NCBI GenBank assembly: GCA_958450365.1
Contig: CAUEEP010000937.1
Span: forward strand, 682,501-746,500
Origin: Mesorhabditis belari
Taxonomy: Eukaryota; Nematoda; Chromadorea; Rhabditida; Rhabditidae
DNA: 64,000 nt
Reading direction: 5' to 3'
Positions 59,125-64,000 of the stretch are shown one piece after another (positions within the stretch are counted from its first letter, which is position 1; the number at the start of each line of letters is the position of its first letter). The notes under the pieces were generated by a model. That model saw only the letters and a program-made list of their open reading frames with translations. It searched no databases and was not told where the DNA came from. Position numbers and translations under genes: made by a program.

Positions 59125-62100
59125 TCAAGGTAGAGAATCTGTTCTCGATATATTTGCATTGAAAAGACCCTTAAGTGATAACTCTCCTTGAATCACATTT
59201 TTGCCTGAAAGACAATTGACCTCAAAACGTACTGGAACAGTAAAATGATGGGATTTGATATTTTTACGACCATTACAATGAGTTGTCTCTGGTTGTGTCA
59301 ATGCGGGCGCTTACTATTACCATTGATCGATACGATCTCTTTCACACCTTCAGTGTCCGAGAGTCCCGTAAAGACAATTTTTATATGCCCGCTATTTTCT
59401 AATCAACTCTCAATCAATCTAATCAATCAAAAGCAAGGACTGCAAATGACATACAGCCAATACCTTTTGGGTCGATTTGTTATAACTCATGTTCATGGGT
59501 AACACGTTGAGGTAGGACTATATGCGTCGGATATAACTTCGTGGTTTTATGAACAAAATACTAGATTTCAAATTGAACTTACCAAGCAACGACAGATTAA
59601 AGTTGATTCGCCAATTTCGAGGACTTTGATTGAAGTGGCCAAAAGCGCTTCCCGCAGTGAGATCTCTTGTGTTTCAGCTAAAGATGATTTTTGGGCTAAC
59701 AAAGGAAGTTCGACAAACCATCATCATCAGCCACTTTGTCCACCAGCTCATAAACCGTTTCAAGTAGGTCGCGTTGTTCAAATTCAAATCCGGAAAGCTC
59801 TACCTAACAAACAGCTTTGAATTGATTTTTGTTTTCAAACTAACCGTTCGTTTATTGATTTTCCCCCAATATTCCATTCGAACAGCAAGTTGGGGATCAT
59901 AAACTCGAGCGTCGGTTAACTAAAGACGCTAAGTTTGAAGTAATTTGTTAAATGCTTTACTTGTGATAGTCTATGTGGTGCAATTTGAAGCAAATCCATA
60001 TTGGCATCCAACATTCTCTAAAATAAATAGTGCTTACTTAATCAATGCTTAAAACTTTTTATATTGATCAAATTTTATACCAACCCTCATTTCTCTCATG
60101 TTCGTTGGCTGACCCTCTTTACGTTCAAATTTTGAGATCAGGTCCCGATTGGAAATGTGAAGGTACTTTGTCAAGTGATCGAGGCTCCGTAGATGATGTA
60201 AAGCTAACATTAGAATTGTTTTCAACTAACACAAATGGACTAACCTTGAGCCTTCTGTGAATAATGAAACACTTCAGCACATTGAGTACAAATAAACTAA
60301 AAAACGCAATAAACGCGATATTTTTCCAAAACGTTACTTGCTCAGCATTCCTATTGTCAATGATAAACTCGAGTCCAATGTTGAATTGATTTTGGATCCA
60401 TTTTCCATCTTCTTCCGTCCAATGGCCAAGAGTTTCGTTGATTTGATTCAACTCCCATTCAATCGATGATCGAGTCGGAACAAAGAATTTATCATCTAAA
60501 AGAAGATGATAATGCTCCTACGATGATTACTGGAAATTAAAGCGTTAATTTGTTTATTTCAGTTAAACATTTACAACACTTACCCAAATAATATTCATTC
60601 CTTTTAGCACACATTCGAAGATGCTCAGCAGTTACAAGATGTTTGTGCCAAACCGCAATCGGATCCTCATTCTCTTTGAGTTGTAGTGCGGCAATGCAAA
60701 TCTAAATTACTTTGAAGAACAAACACTAATAAAGAACATACTGGACAGAAGATACATTGATTTTTATTGTCGAAGGGTTCAACCATGGGAATAGGCTCGG
60801 GTAGTGGCAATGGTCCTTAACTTTCTTCTTTGTTCAATTCAAAACAATGTATTACCTTTTACAATACGATCTCTCAACTCTTTTGGCATCGGACATTCAC
60901 AACAACGGGATCGATCAATCGACAAACCGTGACGATCCAAATTGGAAAGCAACTAAAACAAAATTAAATATGGCCAAGATGAAAAAACGAACTTTACTCC
61001 TTCGCAGCCTTTCATGACATTGCGTCATTATGAAGCCAGCTTTCGGTTTCGTTTTGTTCTAAACCTCCGTAAAGCTGTCAAAGATGTGTAAAACAGACCA
61101 CAAAGCGTATGATGTGACTCTCGGAAGAAAAATGCTCCTCCAAACCGTGAACAGCGCAAAAGCACAGGCCACAATAGGCTTGATCGTCTAAAAAATGAAT
61201 ATTATTTCATCTCACCTTGCTAAAATTTAAAATCGCCTATAAAACTTACTGAAAGTAACTAGATGATTAATTCCACAAACAGGTCCTTGCATTTGAACTC
61301 CTGAAATTTTTAAATAAAAAGCCTGTGTAAGACAAGTTACCCGGTGGTGGTTGTTTTCCATCCAATAACAATTCATAATTCCTCCATCCAAATGGCCCAT
61401 TATGCTCGTTGGTATTCGCCGTTTCATCAACAACCTCCTTTGGATTACCTAAATAAATATTGATGTGTAAGAGTACTTTTGCACTTACAAAGTCCGATCA
61501 CATTGCTAATGTAGAGAGCGTTTCGGTGTGCTGGACTGACTGAGTGTACATCCCAGGCTCGTAATTGCTCTGGCCCTTTCACGATGCTCAAGAACGACTC
61601 GTGGCAAACCTAAAGAAAAAATTGTAAACAGAAGCTTTTTAAACAAAAACCTGACAAGAGAGGAAGACCATATTCTTTTGCCCGCTTTCATGTGTTGAAT
61701 ATGGTGGACTTCGATCGGAAATGACGAGTGAAGACATGGCTTCCGGCTTTGAAATGGAAAGTGAGATGACATCAGGCGGTAACATCATTTCTCCCTAGAA
61801 TTATTTTCGATCATAGAAAAATAACTGGGCAAAAATTGTTTTAAGCCTTACCCTTTCGAAGATATCATCTTTCAGTCGCAACAATTCCCCAGCGTCACAT
61901 GTGAGAGCGTTGATATTTGGATCGCTAATCAGTTCGTTCTGAAACCAAGTAAAATTGATCAACATTTATGAGCAAACCAAGTAAATGCCGAGATGTCGTC
62001 TACTACTCAAATGTTGATCCAGCAAATCGTAGTTGTTACCGCTCTCATAGCAAATCGAACAAGCCCACCAGCCGGACTCGCACCACGGAAAGACGAACTC

Positions 62101-62485
62101 AACGATACAATCGGCTCCTAAATGAAAATGAATTTTAACCTAAACCAGCTAAAGCTTAGCACCAGCAAAATTTACTTACCGAGAACGTTTTCCTTCAAAA
62201 GTGCATATCTCCTCGAGATTTCCGATGATCGCGTCGATTGCACGGGATTTGCAGCAATCTTCGCCAAGTACGCACTGATGTTCTTCCGCTAAAATTATTT
62301 TTTCACAATATAAATAGTCAACAAACTCTGTTATGCAGTGGAAATCGCAGATGTAACTCTTTTTGTTCCGGCGTGTTGCAATCGACTTGACAAACCTAGA
62401 AAAAGAAAACATTGATGTTTTCGGTAGATCAAACCTTGCATCGGTCTGCCTCGAAATCAGTCTCAATCGCTGAATTCGCTACCAT
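59125..62485 (-). CDS. multi-C2H2 (matrin/U1-like) zinc-finger protein
   Basis: About 18 exons chain in frame. Fingers of the form C-x2-C-x12-H-x5-H, N to C: RCKVCQVDCNTPEQKELHLR (start to 62327); WACSICYESGNNYDLLDQHL (62117-62000); SCQVCHESFLSIVKGPEQLR with H..H in the same exon (61680-61495); AYCGLCFCAVHGLEEHF (about 61180); CPICIAALQLKENEDPIAVW with HKHLVTAEH (60740-60600); and FICTQCAEVFHYSQKAQALH (60345-60190). The C-terminal part has VRMEYWGKINKR and IKIVFTGLSDTEGVKEIVSI. The last exon ends LFNANISRTDSLP. Many regularly placed fingers suggest a nucleic-acid-binding or scaffold protein. The family was not recognised. The start is three nt after TTTTAG. The exon join at about 59500 uses an unusual GTGTTA donor and is the least certain. 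Confidence 0.75.
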
Positions 62486-63622
62486 GCACTAAAAGAAAAT
62501 AATTTTTGGCTGTTAAGAAAGGTAAGAAAATGAAACAAGCAAGTTCGGAACGAAAGAAAACGAAGTTCGCGAATGTTTGATTGATGGGGAACTTTGTTCT
62601 GTATCTACTCTGTCACAAAACATGCCCAAAGCACTCGAAAATCTTCTCAATCGATTCCGTTGGACCAACAGATCGGCAATAGGCAAAAGGCAAACAATTT
62701 TTAACAATTTAAACAATTCAACAATTTCTTAAACAATTTGCCAAAGGCAATAGAGCAAATGTGAAAGTAGACCAATTATTGGCTTGCTTTTGGGATAAGT
62801 CTTTGAGTCTTCAAAACTCTTCAAAGTCACTTGCCTCCCCTGGAAAACCCCTACAAATTTTAAAGCAGCTGTATAAAGCAAGCTTTGACGCTTTGACACT
62901 TTAACACTAATAAATCAAAAAGCTTTTTTCGAATAATGTATGAAAAACGGTGTCGTATAAAGATTTTCTGACTTCTTACATTAGCTCTGCGCGGCTAATC
63001 GGCGATGGGAGAAATCGGTCGATGAAGGAAACCTTCTGTCATTTGTAGTCACTCGTTTTCATCCCGCACCCTTGTTTTCACTGATACACACGATACGAAA
63101 TTCTTTTACTTCAGCGATAGAAGCTTTGCGGTTTAAAAATGAATGCGTATCTTGTGTCGTTGATTTGTTTATGTAACTGTAAAATTTTCAGCACTATTCA
63201 CTATTCACGTTTTTAATTGAATATCTTTGAATCAATGTCCTCAGTTGGAAATTCGCTATTTATTGTTTGAATTACTGCCATCGTATTTCAAATATTCAGT
63301 CTAAGAATTGAGTATCTTTAGTCTTTCGATTATAAATAGAGATTTAGCAGAAGGCTGGATGTTTCGGCTGAGTTGAACCTTCGGCACCTTGTTTAGGTAT
63401 ATGCAATTCACAGAACATTCCCCCTATTATATATTTATGAGCTTCAAAATCGCATTTTATAGATTTTCTGCGGTTTTTATTTAACCTAGTGCTTAGTTTT
63501 GACAAAAAGCTAATGTTTTCTAGTTCAGCACAAAAGTTTTCCCACGATCGGTTTTTCAGAGCGTCTTAGTCTTTCTTTGTGTGCACTTTTGCCAAGTCCA
63601 TATTTTTTGTTTAGTTATCAAA
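62486..63622. promoter_or_regulatory. divergent intergenic region
   Basis: This separates the minus-strand zinc-finger gene from the plus-strand Mpv17 gene. There are AACAATTTNAACAATT repeats at 62693-62740. No gene was seen. Promoters of both genes are expected here. Confidence 0.4.
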
Positions 63623-64000
63623 ATGATCGTTCAACGTGTCTCGTCGTTTTTCTTGAAAAAGCCTCTCCTCATGCAAGGTTTTGTATCGGGAATGATCGCG
63701 GCCTCCGGTGATGCGATTTGTCAACTGGTGATAGAAGGTACACCGATCGAGAAGTACAACTTTTTGCGGACAACACGCTTCTTCGCTCTTGGAGGTCTTC
63801 TCGTTGCTCCTACTTTGTATCGATGGTTTCGCGTTTTGGACAAAATCAAACATGGAGCTCCTTACACACATCCAATCAAACGGGTTTTGGTCGATCAGCT
63901 CTTCTTTTCACCTGTCTTCTCGGTCATTTTCTTGATGGTACTGCGTCTACTTGAAAACCGAAGTATTGATGAATGTTATGCACTTGTTTCTCGAGATTGG
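63623..64000 (+). CDS. Mpv17/PMP22 family protein (5' part)
   Basis: The frame is open from ATG at 63623, eight nt after a TTTAG acceptor, to the window end without introns. It begins MIVQRVSSFFLKKPLLMQGF and continues VSGMIAASGDAICQ, then TTRFFALGGLLVAPTLYRWF and VDQLFFSPVFSVIFLMVLRL. The order P-x-x-T/Q-x-x-x-x-G...GD-x-x-x-Q...GP/AP-x-x-x-x-W(Y/F)...K-x-x-x-DQ-x-x-x-xP is that of Mpv17/PMP22 four-helix membrane proteins of the inner mitochondrial or peroxisomal membrane. The C-terminal signature (WP) lies outside the window. Confidence 0.92.
   Translation, partial: MIVQRVSSFFLKKPLLMQGFVSGMIAASGDAICQLVIEGTPIEKYNFLRTTRFFALGGLLVAPTLYRWFRVLDKIKHGAPYTHPIKRVLVDQLFFSPVFSVIFLMVLRLLENRSIDECYALVSRDW

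Noticed and set aside
59477..59506. Stop codon after HEHEL as the end of the multi-finger gene
   Set aside because: A downstream exon (IKIVFTGLSDTEGVKEIVSI) looks coding and joins in frame if a GTGTTA donor is used, followed by a stop and an AATAAA signal at sensible distance. The earlier stop remains a less likely alternative.

Overview
The window reads as nuclear DNA of a rhabditid-type nematode. Genes are compact, with many 40-60 nt introns. Nearly every start codon lies 1-15 nt after a TTTAG or TTTTAG acceptor that has no upstream exon, as expected for spliced-leader trans-splicing. Several genes sit head to tail at operon-like spacing, and two products, a CBF-beta (BRO-1) protein and a multi-module ET protein, fit this group. 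The species was not identified. Introns end mostly in TTTAG rather than the C. elegans-type TTTTCAG.

Layout. 1-13.5 kb holds no intact gene. It contains 10-11 bp minisatellites, two decayed Tc1/mariner transposases (one enlarged by a 51-bp in-frame repeat), perfect palindromes and three tandem arrays of tRNA-like units with Pol III boxes. 13.6-22.5 kb (minus) holds taxilin, an unrecognised acidic nuclear-type protein and LAMTOR5 (Ragulator); the last two are spaced like an operon. The single large LAMTOR5 intron carries nested transposons. 24.2-27.9 kb (plus) is an hnRNP M-like three-RRM protein. 28-31.8 kb is repeats and tRNA-like sequences. 31.9-33.3 kb (plus) is an ET-module cysteine-rich protein that converges on the GPN2 GTPase (minus, to 35.6 kb). 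36.7-44.4 kb (plus) holds glutathione-dependent formaldehyde dehydrogenase (class III ADH), a type I membrane protein 146 bp behind it, and mitochondrial ribosomal protein L15. 47.7-50.1 kb (plus) is bro-1 (CBF-beta), with repeat-filled introns. 50.8-62.5 kb (minus) holds two large proteins built on C-x2-C-x12-H-x5-H zinc fingers, again in operon-like order, the downstream one carrying a Tc1 element in an intron. 63.6 kb to the end (plus) starts an Mpv17/PMP22 gene.

The conserved genes are housekeeping or regulatory: lysosomal mTORC1 docking, vesicle traffic, splicing factors, RNA polymerase assembly, formaldehyde and S-nitrosoglutathione detoxification, and mitochondrial translation and membranes. 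They do not form one pathway. The unusual content lies in the non-coding part: tandem tRNA-like arrays, G-run-capped foldback elements that sit between direct repeats of their flanks, an intron duplicated at about 97% identity around one exon, and recurring minisatellites with 10-11 bp units. I found no convincing new multi-gene system. Exon boundaries were read by eye from splice motifs and frame continuity.
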